Of a DNA stretch of 64,000 bases, positions 21,879 through 31,646 are shown piece after piece; position 1 is the first letter of the stretch, and every line of letters starts with the position of its first letter. A model generated the notes under the pieces. It searched no databases. It was not told the DNA's origin and saw only the letters and a list, made by a program, of their open reading frames with translations. The position numbers were made by a program, and so were the translations under genes. This stretch comes from Escarpia spicata (taxonomy: Eukaryota; Annelida; Polychaeta; Sabellida; Siboglinidae), in the NCBI GenBank assembly GCA_963995525.1, contig OZ023213.1, forward strand, positions 15,085,533 through 15,149,532, written 5' to 3'.

Positions 21879-23125
21879 ATGGCGTTCGTAAAGACAGCGT
21901 GCGAGGGCGTGAAGGCCGAACTGGACCTGTTCACCGGACCGGTGACGCAGAAGAGCATCAAGAGCAGTCAGTGGACCGTCTACCAACCGCTGACGGCTCT
22001 CGACGCCGGCGGTCCTATCGAGTTCCTCATTCCGGGGTCGGGTAACGACTATACGGACCTGGCGAGCCTTCAAACGTACGTCCGCTTCAAAGTGGTTCAA
22101 GGGGACGGTACCGATCTGGCGGCCGGCGCCACCGTGGCGCCGGTCAACAATTTCCTCCATTCGATGTTCAGTCAAATCGACGTGTCACTGAACGGTACGC
22201 TCGTGACGCCGTCGACCAATACGTACGCGTACCGGGCCTACATCGAGACCCTGCTGAGCTACGGTAGCGACGCGAAACGATCGCATCTCACGGGGTCGTT
22301 GTGGTACAAAGACAGCGCCGGACACATGAACGCGCGCGGGGACAACAACACCGGGTTCGTAGCGCGGCGTGACCTGACGGCGGCCAGCGCCGAGGTGGAG
22401 ATGATGGGACACCTGCACGTCGACGCGTTTATGCTAAACCTCCTCCTACCGAGCGGCATCGACACGAAAATACGCATGGTCCAGTCGAAGGACGCCTTCG
22501 CGCTCATGGGCCCGGCTGCCGCGCCGGGGTGGCATATCTTGATACGCTCGATTTGCCTGTACGTACGAAAAGTGAAGTTGAACCCGGAAGTCCAGCTGGG
22601 TCATATCAAAGCGTGGACTTTGGGAACGGCTAAGTTTCCGATGCGCCGCGTCGACTGCAAGTCGTTCTCGATAACGGCGGGTACGCTTTCGCACACGCAC
22701 GAGAACCTGTACATGGGTGCGATTCCGAAACACATAATCATGATGATGATCGACAACGCCGCCTACAACGGAGACTACACTAGAAATCCGTTCAACGCGC
22801 AGCACAACGACATAAACTTCCTCGCGCTCATCGTCGACGGACGTCAGGTGCCGAGCAAGCCGCTGCCGGAAAGGCGGGCGAGGACGCTGGGAACGACATA
22901 TCGCGCTCGGACTTCGAAGCCGGCAACACCGTCTTCGCTTTCGACCTAACCCCCGACTGTTGCGACGGGGACCTTCTCAACGTCGTGCGTCAGGGGACCG
23001 TGGGCGCTGAAATGCAGTTCACGACACCGCTAGCCCGACCGATGAACGTCGTCGTGTACGCGGAATTCGAGACGGTGATGGAGATCGACCGGACCCGGAA
23101 CATCCTGTACGACTGTACGTCGTAA
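21879..23125 (+). pseudogene. Major capsid protein (double jelly roll), internal deletion with frame change
   Basis: From 21879: VYQPLTALDAGGPIEFLIPG, SGNDYTDLASLQTYVRFKV and NNFLHSMFSQIDVSLNG match the Polinton hexon-like major capsid protein. The frame is open to about 22860 (VDGRQVPSKPLPE) and then runs into an unrelated frame that ends at 22949. The true C-terminal part (FEAGNTVFAFDLTPDCC ... ARPMNVVVYAEFE) lies in another frame and ends at the TAA at 23123-23125, which overlaps the protease ATG. The conserved segment expected between the halves is largely absent, so the lesion is a deletion whose length is not a multiple of three. A nearly identical copy of 22837-23123 lies inside the polymerase gene at 26509-26795. 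Confidence 0.85.
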
Positions 23126-23580
23126 TGGATACGTTCCAACTGATGCGTCGCCTGGAACGCGATGCGTACGCTAAACGCATCGTCGTCGGCGTCGTGCCTA
23201 AAGACGCGCTACTTACCACCGCCGCCGCCACTTACCCGATGGCCTTCGTGTGCAATACCGACGACGGCGGCGTACCGGGGGAGCACTGGGTGGCCGTCTA
23301 CGTCGACCGGCGAGGCGTCGGCGAGTACTTCGATTCGTACGGCCTGCCGCCGCTGCACGCCGACTTCCGCGCCTTCCTGCACCGACACTGCGGCGACGCG
23401 TGGACGTACAACGACAAGCGATTGCAGAGCGTCGTCTCTAGCGTGTGCGGACAATATTGCGTCGCCTACCTACTCCTCCGATGTCGCGGCATGCCGTTGA
23501 CGTCGTTCCAGAATCTATTCGTCACCAATCGGGTGGACAATGACCGTCTCGTATTCGATTGGCTAAAGCCATTGCATTAA
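23125..23580 (+). CDS. Adenain-like cysteine protease
   Basis: 151 residues, intact. Catalytic residues in the adenovirus C5 protease order: His in GEHWVAVYVD (about residue 53), an acidic residue in EYFDSYGLPP, and Gln/Cys in VCGQYCVAYLLL (about 106-112). The C-terminal VFDWLK also fits the family. In Polintons this enzyme matures virion proteins. The start ATG overlaps the TAA of the major capsid gene (TAATG), which suggests a shared transcript or very tight packing. AATAAA follows at 23602. Confidence 0.88.
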   Translation: MDTFQLMRRLERDAYAKRIVVGVVPKDALLTTAAATYPMAFVCNTDDGGVPGEHWVAVYVDRRGVGEYFDSYGLPPLHADFRAFLHRHCGDAWTYNDKRLQSVVSSVCGQYCVAYLLLRCRGMPLTSFQNLFVTNRVDNDRLVFDWLKPLH

Positions 23581-23718
23581 CCCTTCGCTTTTACGTGTAG
23601 TAATAAAAAACGATGACAACAAATGTACGCAATTGTGTTTTATTACCCTACCTACATACATACATACAGAACCCTACCCCTAGGCGGCCCCCACCCTAGT
23701 CGAGTTAGACGATTCGAG
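23581..23718. other. Convergent gap with plus-strand poly(A) signal
   Basis: AATAAA at 23602-23607 lies after the protease gene. The polymerase gene ends from the other side at 23719. GAGTTAGACGA occurs twice just before it. Confidence 0.4.
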
Positions 23719-26121
23719 TTAGACGAGTATCGGTGCCGTGGTGACACCGTCGTCGAGCACGCGGCGTTTAGCGTAGACATAGCTCAACGCCGCGCGCTCT
23801 TGAACGTACGTCAACACGGACGAGTTTTTCACCTGGAAGCCGCGATTCCAACCGACGCCGTTGCGTCGGTCGCGTAGTACGGCGAGGAAGGTGTGCTCGT
23901 CGATATCGTTCTGATGCTTGCTCAATCCCTTCGTGCTGTACTTCGCGCCGTTGTCGCCGCCGAAGCAGTAGTACGTCTTACTGCACAGCGCCACGATTCC
24001 GTCGCCGCGCCACTCTTCTTTGAAGAGACCCGGCGTTCGACGATCGAACAGAAGACGGCGCGCGCAGCAGCAGTCCCCACCCTCCCACGACAGTCCGGCG
24101 ACGCGGCGTCGTACGTACGCGTCCACGTGCGCGTCGCAACATTCGGCCGGAAACCAGAGCGACCGATTCCGGAAGTAGTGTTCGCGCAGCGCTTCCGGTA
24201 CGAGCGTGTCGATGTCGTGACCCGCGAGGGCTATGTACGCCGAGTCGGTGTCCATAGCGCACTACTGGAAGAGCGGGCGTGGGATGTAGGCGTCGACAAA
24301 GTCGTAATAAAACTCGAGCATTCGTAATTTCGCGTATTGATACACGAAATAACCGATTTGAATCGGCAGGCCGTAGACGACGGTGCGCATATTCAGCGCC
24401 ACCTCGTACAGCTCGTTGTCGACGACGACGTCGAGTTGCCGGAAGCGACGGTTGTTGATGAGTTGCGCGGCGCCTACCGGCGTGGCGTACTTGATGTCCC
24501 GGTGCCGATCGACGCGCGTAATCGTTTTCCCATACGAACTGTTGCCGAGTAGTTTAAAGGTGTCGGCGATGATCGCTTTGTCGGGGTCGACGTCGCCCTC
24601 GCGTCGCGCCGTCGACACCGTGTCGCCGAAACGGCGAAAGCACGCGATCGGCGTGTACTCGATCACCTGGTAGATGCGCGCGACGACGAGCCCGTGCTCC
24701 GGATAGGAGGGGCGTGGCGAGCACGATCGCCGTGCCGAAGTAGCTACCGACGAGCGTCCGTTGAGGTCGGGTGAGTAGATCGTGCGACTCGGCGTAGCGG
24801 CGCATGAACGGGCTGAGATCGTCGCGCGTGATATCGACGTTCTTGAACACGAGCTGCATTTCGGTTAACTTAGCGCGCAGCGCTTCCGGCACGGCGATAT
24901 CGCACTGCACGAGACCGAATAGAGATCCGTCGCGCACACCCTCCAGTATCGTCGAGTGCGTACACTCGCCCCCCGCCGGTTGCCATCGTGACGCATCGGG
25001 CGGCGTCGGCGCCACGGGGGCTCTCACGGCTCGCCACTGGCACTCCCACATTTCGACGACGGCGTCGACGTGGCGGCGCAGGTAGGCCGTCACGGCGATC
25101 GTCGCGGCGTACAGCGTCGTCATCGGTTGACCGTTGACGGCGTTCGTCGTCACGTGCGTCTGGCATATCGGGCAGCCGTGAAAGTAACTGCCGTGAAATT
25201 GATACGCCGTTCGCGTGGCGGCGCACCAACCGTCGACTCGGTACTTGCCGACGCGTTTCTCGCGTCCATTCAACTGGTGCCGTATAGGAGTGCCGATGCG
25301 TTCCGCTTCGTACGTCAACCACTCTACGGCCATACGACCGTAGCGGTGCACGCGTTCCGCTCGAAAACCGGTCTCCGCGCGTCGGCGCGTGTACCAACCC
25401 TTCGGCATCTCCCGCATCATCGCCGATAGATAGAGGCCGTTCGCGTCATAGCCGACTATCGAACGACACGGGTTGGTACCTCGAATCGACGTCACGCCGG
25501 CTTCGTGATGACGCGCGAAGATGATCGATGGACCGCGTCGATATATTCGTACGGAAAGTACCCCTTCGTCGCTGCGCAGCCGTACGCTTTCAGAAAGCGC
25601 TCGTAGCTGACACCGGGCGCGAGGTAATTAATTATGTCGAGAAATGTCAACGTCGACGTCGTCAGGCACATGTAAGTGTTCTGTCGTTTAATGGTGAACG
25701 CCGACGATGTGTGCTGCGCGTCGTCGGTTATGAGCAGGGGGGTCAAGTACTTTTTGACGACGTTCAAATCGTACTTACCGCTGTTGAAGCCCAGTACGGG
25801 CATTTGACGAAGGTGCGTCCACAGACGTTTGGCGAGTGCTGCGTACGGTGACGCATCGTTGTCGTCGTCGCGTCGTCGCCGCCAGTCGTCGTCGAGCGCT
25901 TCGAGCGCCTCGAAGACCGCGTCATAGCGGGGATGTAGAGCCGCGCACGCCGCCGCGCTCACGGCTTCCAGGTCATCGATGAGGCGGCGCGCTAGTTCGG
26001 TCGAATCACAGGTCGTGACATAACAGCGCGCCGCTTCGTGTCCGGGCACGTTCGACGCGACGCTCACGCTGAGCAGTTCGTGTCGCGCTAGCCACCGACA
26101 TTTGTCGGTATCCGGCGACAG

Positions 26122-26158
26122 CTCGTTGGGGGCAAAATAACATTTTGCCCCCAACGAG
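26122..26158. repeat. Perfect 17-bp palindrome at a polymerase frameshift
   Basis: CTCGTTGGGGGCAAAAT at 26122-26138 is the exact inverse complement of 26142-26158, with a 3-base loop (AAC). The polymerase frame changes inside it. Confidence 0.95.
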
Positions 26159-26508
26159 GGGCATTACAAAATCGAATGTCGCGCGGTACTGATAGTAGCG
26201 CAGTTCGTCGTCGCCGACGTCGATACCTTCGTCGTCGAGCCGCTGAAATACGGACGGCGTCGGTCGGTAGACGCCGCCGGGGAACACGTGACGAACACCG
26301 CCTTCGCACGTCGCTTCGTGACGTCGTAACTTCGACGGGTACCGCCAGAGGGAGTTGCCGCATTTCGAGCACTTGTACGTTTTCGCGTACGCGCGCAGGT
26401 CGACTATGTACGAGAAGTGCTTCTCGTACAGGTTGACGTTCAGGGTCGTGGGGTACGTTTCGATCGACCGACGGACTAGTTCGGCGGCGCGAGCCGCCGT
26501 CAGTCTCC

Positions 26509-26795
26509 ACGGACGTCAGGTGCCGAGCAAGCCGCTGCCGGAAAGGCGGGCGAGGACGCTGGGAACGACATATCGCGCTCGGACTTCGAAGCCGGCTACA
26601 CCGTCTTCGCTTTCGACCTAACCCCCGACTGTTGCGACGGGGACCTTTTCAACGTCGTGCGTCAGGGGACCGTGGGCGCTGAAATGCAGTTCACGACGCC
26701 GCTAGCCCGACCGATGAACGTCGTCGTGTACGCGGAATTCGAGACGGTGATGGAGATCGACCGGACCCGGAACATCCTGTACGACTGTACGTCGT
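26509..26795 (+). repeat. Copy of the major capsid gene's 3' end inside pPolB
   Basis: 287 bases match 22837-23123 with three differences by eye, in the same plus orientation and therefore antisense to the polymerase. It holds the same deletion junction as the capsid gene. Polymerase coding resumes on both sides, but sequence expected between GINIAVYRL and AARAAELVRRSIE may be missing. Confidence 0.95.
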
Positions 26796-27815
26796 CAGTC
26801 GATAGACGGCGATGTTGATGCCGAAAACCGTCTCCACGCGTTCCAGTTCGTTCAGGCGCACGCCGTTCGTCGTCGTGCCGTAGCGCGCGCGCAGTTGTTT
26901 AGCGACTCGCGTTAAACGGGTCGTATTTAGTTTGCCCCCGTTCCGCGTTCCGCGACCACCGCCTTGCAGGTGGAGGCCGATGCAACGGAAGAGGCATAGA
27001 TGATCGTCGTAGGGCGTGCCTCGACGATCGTTCGTAAACGTCACGACGTGCCTGTTGTTGCGCACGTAGGCGGGGAGCGCGGCGCCAACGCACCCGATAG
27101 GATGGTTTAGGATGGCGTTCTCGAAGTAGGTGACGTTCGTTACGAGCTCGACCCCCCACCCCGAGTCGGGACGCTGCGCGATGACGTACTGTAGTACGTC
27201 GGTCGTACGCATGACGTCGAAGAATCGTTCGAAAGAACGGCTATCGGTTACGAGGGCGGGCGTTTCGAGAAGGCGACCGCAGCAGTTACAGGACGAGTGA
27301 AAATAGCGGTAACGACCCGACACCTTGTGGCGTAACACGAAACCATAGCTTACGTTTATTTTAAACGCATTCTTTTTTTCGCGAAACATAACCCTCAGAC
27401 GCGGTTCGAGCACCCGCGTACTCGTACAGGCGGTCATGGGATAGTTGTAGCGGGACTGCACGACACCAAGCGCTACCGACGTCTCTATGCTACGTCGATG
27501 CTCGTCCACGACGCGCTGAAGAGCGTCGGCTGATGGTGGTGATGATGAATTGGAATCATCGGGAGGTGGCGACACCTGACGACCCCACCGTTCCCTCAGG
27601 TATCGTAGCATAGCGGCGCGCGTACTGTACGTTGCGCCGCATTACGGACACTCTCTTCGATTTACGCATAGCGCATTATCGCCGCATCGTTTCGAACTCT
27701 TCGCGTGTCGTTCTAACGTCGACTGTTTCGCGAAATAAGTACCGCATTTCGGACATTGCCACCTAGTAGTAGTAGGCGGCATACTTTTTTGTGCTGCTAC
27801 TTTTTCGAGCACCCC

Positions 27816-27823
27816 TATTTATA
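27816..27823 (-). promoter_or_regulatory. TATA box of the polymerase gene
   Basis: TATAAATA on the minus strand lies 33 bases before the polymerase ATG at 27782. Confidence 0.5.
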
Positions 27824-27835
27824 ACAGAGGTACTG

Positions 27836-28075
27836 TGGTGGTGGTGGTGGTGGTACGGACATGCGCAGTGTTTCGTTAAGTAACGTGTTGGGGGTGGTGG
27901 TTTTGTTAAGTAACGTGGTGGTACGGACATGCGCGGTGGTGGTACGGACATGCGCAGTGTTGTTTTGGTGGGTGCTTTCGAACACCTAGTGTTAACAGTG
28001 GTGGTGGTGGTGGGTGCTTTCGAAAGCCTAGTGTTAAGTAATAACCTAGTGTGTGTGTGTGTGTGTTTTAAATAA
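27836..28075. repeat. GGT-rich simple repeat and GGTACGGACATGCGC repeats
   Basis: (GGT)n runs, about three units of GGTGGTACGGACATGCGC(A/G)GTG, and a (GT)n run. The open frame across it is low complexity and is not called a gene. Confidence 0.8.
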
Positions 28076-28183
28076 CTAGGAAACGGAACGTACATTTTCA
28101 ACGTTTTATTAAGCGTATCTTACAACGTAAAGCGATTTTTATTAAAGGCAAATCAGCAGAATAAGCAGTAATGTTCATTCAGA

Positions 28184-28694
28184 TTAGAGGCCGCTTCTGC
28201 ACTTGATGTACACGTGCACGGCCGATTCCAGTCGAGCTCGGTTGACGAAGTCGCGCCAATCCGTGCCAAGTAGCCAGTCCGACACGAACTGGACCAAATA
28301 CAGCTCCCCCGCACGCCCCGGTTGCTGTCCGTGCGACTTAACGTGTAGTAGCTGCACGAGACGCACGAAGGTCGGTATCAGCGATCGATGTAGACACGTT
28401 TCCAAAACGGCGTTGAAGTGATGCGTGACGAGGTCGGATACGTTGTCGTAGCGCTGTGCGTACACAAGAGTAGGCCGACCCGCGCGATAGCCGACCATAT
28501 GCACGTACGGACAGCCTTCATTGACTTCGCACGCGCCGCATCGATCGCGCGACGTGTCGTTGTATCACTTCCGGCGGTGATGGATTCCAACAACACGACG
28601 GCGCGCTCTGGTAAAGACTTTCGTAAGCCGGCGGCGCACCAAGTGCCTCCTCGATGATAGCATCCAACGCGTTATCGACGACGCCCACGCACCC
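28184..28694 (-). pseudogene. Unrecognised Polinton protein, probably frameshifted
   Basis: A T-rich stretch ending CTGTAG precedes 28694. The frame from there gives GCVGVVDNALDAIIEEALG, then APPAYESLYQ with a PPxY motif, and stops near 28520. A second frame, CGACEVNEGCPYVHMVGYRA onward, runs to 28184 and contains VSDLVTHHFNAVLETCLH and YLVQFVSDWLLGTDWRDF. I do not recognise the family. One protein with a small indel is the simplest reading; two overlapping small proteins are possible. Confidence 0.4.
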
Positions 28695-28750
28695 CTACAG
28701 CACAAAGCATGTCCTAGCGTCAGCAAGGCGCATATAAACATACATTATAA

Positions 28751-28894
28751 TTACTCTTCCCAGTCCCACGGCGACCGTGCGCACGACCGTAACGCGTGCG
28801 CATACTTTGCACGCGCATCATCGTCGTACTTCAGTAGTAATCTCTCGAACGCAGCATCCTCAGCGGTGCTTTCACGTTCAAGCCGCTGTGCTCT
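28751..28894 (-). CDS. Short helical ORF after a splice-acceptor-like site (c)
   Basis: TGTGTTTGTAG precedes 28894. The phase-0 reading gives RAQRLERESTAEDAAFERLL and ends SPWDWEE then TAA at 28751-28753. It is charged and probably helical. It has no ATG near the acceptor, so it would be a 3' exon. The family is unknown. Confidence 0.3.
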   Translation of the reverse strand, partial: RAQRLERESTAEDAAFERLLLKYDDDARAKYAHALRSCARSPWDWEE

Positions 28895-28915
28895 CTACAA
28901 ACACACATTATTATA

Positions 28916-29086
28916 TTAGTCCGCCTCTTTTTCAGCAGCAACACGGGCCAGCAGCGCCGCATCTTTCGTCTCACTATCCGTCATTGCCCGATCCAGCAGT
29001 GTTTGTACGAACAAGGCAACCTCCGCGTACCTTGCACGCATCCTTTCTTTATTCGCTAACATGTCCAGCAGTACGCGACGCACCTC
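28916..29086 (-). CDS. Short helical ORF after a splice-acceptor-like site (b)
   Basis: TTTTTTGTCTGTAG precedes 29086. The phase-0 reading begins EVRRVLLDMLANKERMRARY and ends ARVAAEKEAD with TAA at 28916-28918. An internal ATG lies at codon 9. It is probably helical. The family is unknown. Confidence 0.3.
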   Translation of the reverse strand, partial: EVRRVLLDMLANKERMRARYAEVALFVQTLLDRAMTDSETKDAALLARVAAEKEAD

Positions 29087-29113
29087 CTACAGACAAAAAA
29101 TAAATGTCATGCT

Positions 29114-29311
29114 TTAAATAAGTTCGTAAGCTGAGCACCATGCTATTATGTATTTTTTTCGACTATCTCGACTAGTAGGCGCGCTCAGTCGCATCGCTTC
29201 GTAAGCTGAACACCAGGCCATTATGTAATTTTCGACTATCTCGTCTAGTAGGCGCGCAGCCTCGTCACTCGTCGGTTTACGCGTCAGCAACGCTGCCACC
29301 AGCGGGGACTC
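29114..29311 (-). CDS. Short ORF with an inner duplication after a splice-acceptor-like site (a)
   Basis: CTTGTGTTATAG precedes 29311. The phase-0 reading begins ESPLVAALLTRKPTSDEAAR. It contains YIMAWCSAYEA and, after a tandem duplication of about 70 bases, YIIAWCSAYEL, then TAA. The family is unknown. Confidence 0.3.
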   Translation of the reverse strand, partial: ESPLVAALLTRKPTSDEAARLLDEIVENYIMAWCSAYEAMRLSAPTSRDSRKKYIIAWCSAYELI

Positions 29312-29330
29312 CTATAACACAAGAAACCCA

Positions 29331-30053
29331 TTAGTCGTCGTCGTCGTCGACGACGTATATCTTCAGTGTGCGCACCGTATAAGACGCCTTTCCTTGCCAG
29401 GTCGTCTTACGCACACTGAGCTCCACGTTCGTACCTGTTAATTCAAGCACAGTATCACGAAGCTCCTCCTCGTTTAATTCCACCAAGTAATCAGCCTGGT
29501 ACTCAACGAGCTTAGCCATTTGCGTGTCAAACAACGTTAGCCAAAGCTCATCTTATTCGTCATCGCCGTCTCGTATCATCACACGCAGCGCAAAGAAATT
29601 GTTCACCACATCCTGTTCACCGTGGGTTCGACATAGCATAACACCATCTGTGGCTTTCTGATACAGCTTGCGTCGGCAATGGGAACAGCCCCTGTACGTG
29701 CACTGGTCTTTGTAAGACACAGCCTCGATAAAGGCGGGCGTCTTAAGTTTATATACACCGTTCTCAGCGCACGCCAGCTCCCTCACACTCACCAATCTAG
29801 CCTGAGACGACGTTGCAGTGCTGCATTCTCTCTCAAGCGAAGCGCGTCGCGTCGGTTGCTCCAAAGCCGCTTCGTCGGCCCCCCGTTTACGACCGACCGG
29901 CGATGCTATAACCAACACAGGTCTCTTAGCAGGAGGCGTTGTCTCCGCCGCAGCTGCTATCGGTTGCTGCTGACTTCCGCTCGCCTTAGAAGCCTGCTTA
30001 CGTATCGCCTTCAACTTTTTCGTCGGTGTCGTCATCTCGATATTGTCGGCCAT
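29331..30053 (-). pseudogene. RPA70-like single-strand DNA-binding protein, split by one in-frame stop
   Basis: The likely start is the ATG at 30053; an upstream ATG at 30116 lies too close to the TATA box. Residues 1-100 are a Lys/Ala/Pro-rich linker. Then come VYKLKTPAFIEAV and a zinc ribbon, CTYRGCSHCRRKLYQ ... MLCRTHG, then FFALRVMIRDGDDE. An in-frame TAA lies at 29553-29555. The same frame continues with LWLTLFDTQMAKLVEYQA and TVRTLKIYVVD to 29331. The CxxC...CxxH ribbon inside an OB-fold, followed by the Phe-Asp-x-x strand-helix, matches DNA-binding domain C of replication protein A subunit 1. It would bind single-stranded DNA during replication. RPA-like genes are known in Helitrons and some large viruses, but not as a core Polinton gene. 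Confidence 0.65.
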
Positions 30054-30843
30054 TCTCGCGGTGGAAGAACGTATGCTACTGCTGTAATAAGTCAGACCAC
30101 TTGCGTTATACCACATAGCAATTTTTCAACCGTTATATATAAGCAACATACAGCGCATGCGCACTTAACACACAACGCCCTAATCGACGGTTCTATTACA
30201 ACATTTCGCGCATGCGTTCTAACGCATAACTGCCTAGTATCCGATGTCTTTTACTTTCGGAAAAAAATGAACGGTCATGTAGTGCGTTCGTTGACAAACG
30301 TTTATTTACAGCCAATTTTAATAAAATAATAACACCACATAATTCCCTACTCTCCACTGATCCCACACAACGCTTAAATTCATACTGTTAACGATACGGT
30401 TAGGTTTTGGAAAAAGCATTGTTCGCTCTTCACATTCCGATCACGATAAGCTATCGCCCCATTAGCGTCACGCGCGCCGCAACTGGTTTGCGTCACCATC
30501 CGGTTTCTAGTTATTGCCAAGAAAAAAATCTACGTTCACGTTAGTGCGTTCGTTGTCAAATGTGACTTTTACATCGATTTTCTATAATATTACTACACCA
30601 CATAATTCCCTACGACCGCCTGGTCCCACACAATACTTAATTTCATACTTTCAGTGTTTCGGTTAGACTTTTGAAACGGTATTCACATTTTCAGTGTTTT
30701 TTGCGCATGCGCACTTCTGACTAGTTTGCTTTAGAAAAAACCAGCTTGAAATGATATTCACATTCAGTGTTTTTGCGCATGCGCTCTTCTGACTAGTTTG
30801 CTTTAGAAAAATACCAGCAGTCGTTGTTCATTTTCACAAGAGT
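30054..30843. promoter_or_regulatory. Divergent promoter region with four GCGCATGCG palindromes
   Basis: The minus-strand RPA-like gene has TTATATATAA at 30133-30142. GCGCATGCGC (NRF-1 core) lies at 30153-30162, 30703-30712 and 30775-30784, and GCGCATGCG at 30208-30216. Two imperfect copies of a unit of about 300 bases share CACCACATAATTCCCTAC and GTAGTGCGTTCGTTG phrases near 30280-30350 and 30540-30615. A 60-75-base unit around GCGCATGCGC is also duplicated just before 30840. Confidence 0.5.
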
Positions 30844-31646
30844 ATGGCTTCGGGTACCACGTTCACCTTTCCCACGACAAAGCAGCGGTAAATTACTATT
30901 ATTATTTAGCAATAAAAGTTGGCTTTTACAGGCGTTCTATTAGAGCGGTACGTTGGTTTTTACATGACCCCCCTATTCTTTATTAATTACATGTACTTAA
31001 CATCGTTATTCATATTATGTCTTGGGAGCTACTAGAGCGGTTGGTTTTTACAGAGGCTTATTTTACAGGAGTCCTATTAATGAATAATTATTCATATCGT
31101 TAATTATTCACAGACGTTATCACAGACCGTCTAACCTCGTTATTCATATTATGTCTTGGGAGCTAATAGAGCGGTTGGTTTTTACAGAGGCTTATTTTAC
31201 AGGAGTCCTATTAATTAATAATGATTCATGTTGTTAATTACTCACAGACATTATTCATGTTTCACAGACCGTCTACACGCGAACGTCCTATATGCATCGT
31301 CCGCCGGACAGTACGCCAGACAGCTGTCGAACAGTCCGCCGAAGATTGGGACGCTGGCACCGTCGACACTTCTCGCCGGACCGTTGTCACACCGCCCACC
31401 CTCGACACCTCTAGGCGAGCCCCTAGTAGCGAGCTCGCCCCCGATGGACTAATAGCAGCCTTTCTAAGACTGGATACCACCACCGGCCTATGGAGCACCC
31501 CGATACCACCGGAGGAAATATTCGAACGACGTGGCTTCAACGCGCCGTTGATCCCCCGCGGAACACATCGCCCGTCTCTTGCGCCACCACGGGGAAGTAG
31601 TCGGCAGCGAGCCAATATGAGGGGAAGACCGTTCATGCTTGAATAA
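30844..31646 (+). CDS. Small spliced Polinton protein of unknown function
   Basis: Exon 1 30844-30887 (MASGTTFTFPTTKQ and two bases), intron 30888-31267 (GTAAAT...CACAG), exon 2 31268-31646. They join in frame to give 140 residues. The protein is Arg/Thr/Pro-rich (RRTVRQTAVEQSAEDW), with LAPDGLIAAFLRLDTTTGLW and a basic C-terminus, RGSSRQRANMRGRPF. AATAAA overlaps the end (31645). No family is recognised. The splice is supported by the donor, the acceptor and the ATG in good context (AGTATGGC). Confidence 0.5.
31004..31215. repeat. Tandem duplication inside the intron of the small spliced gene
   Basis: About 77 bases starting CGTTATTCATATTATGTCTT recur with a 135-base spacing (31004-31080 and 31139-31215). 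Acceptor-like CACAGACCGTCT also occurs twice (31121 and 31263). Confidence 0.8.

Larger units (their letters stand above)
23719..27782 (-). pseudogene. Protein-primed family B DNA polymerase (pPolB), heavily damaged
   Basis: The N-terminus (ATG at 27782) carries a zinc-finger pair, WQCPKCGTYFAKQ then CGATYSTRAAM. Further on are DDHLCLFRCIGLHL and a CxxC motif, KCSKCGNSLW. Exonuclease region: GFNSGKYDLNVVKKYL. Polymerase motifs: A, VGYDANGLYLSAMM; B, KLLGNSSYGKTI; C, MDTDSAYIAL. Breaks in gene order: in-frame TAA at 27642-27644; 287-base capsid-gene insert at 26509-26795; frame change at the palindrome 26122-26158; a junction near 25537 that joins the YFPYEYID region to GPSIIF out of frame with the intervening conserved segment missing; frame change near 24703-24708; in-frame TAG at 24262-24264 just before motif C. 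No working enzyme can be made from this copy. Confidence 0.9.

Noticed and set aside
23623..26436. Arg-rich frames on the plus strand opposite the polymerase
   Set aside because: High G+C shadows of the polymerase coding strand; no family signature.
27763..28101. Small protein on the minus strand
   Set aside because: The frame runs across GGT and GT simple repeats and ends in low-complexity His/Thr/Pro. The region is better explained as a repeat next to the polymerase TATA box.
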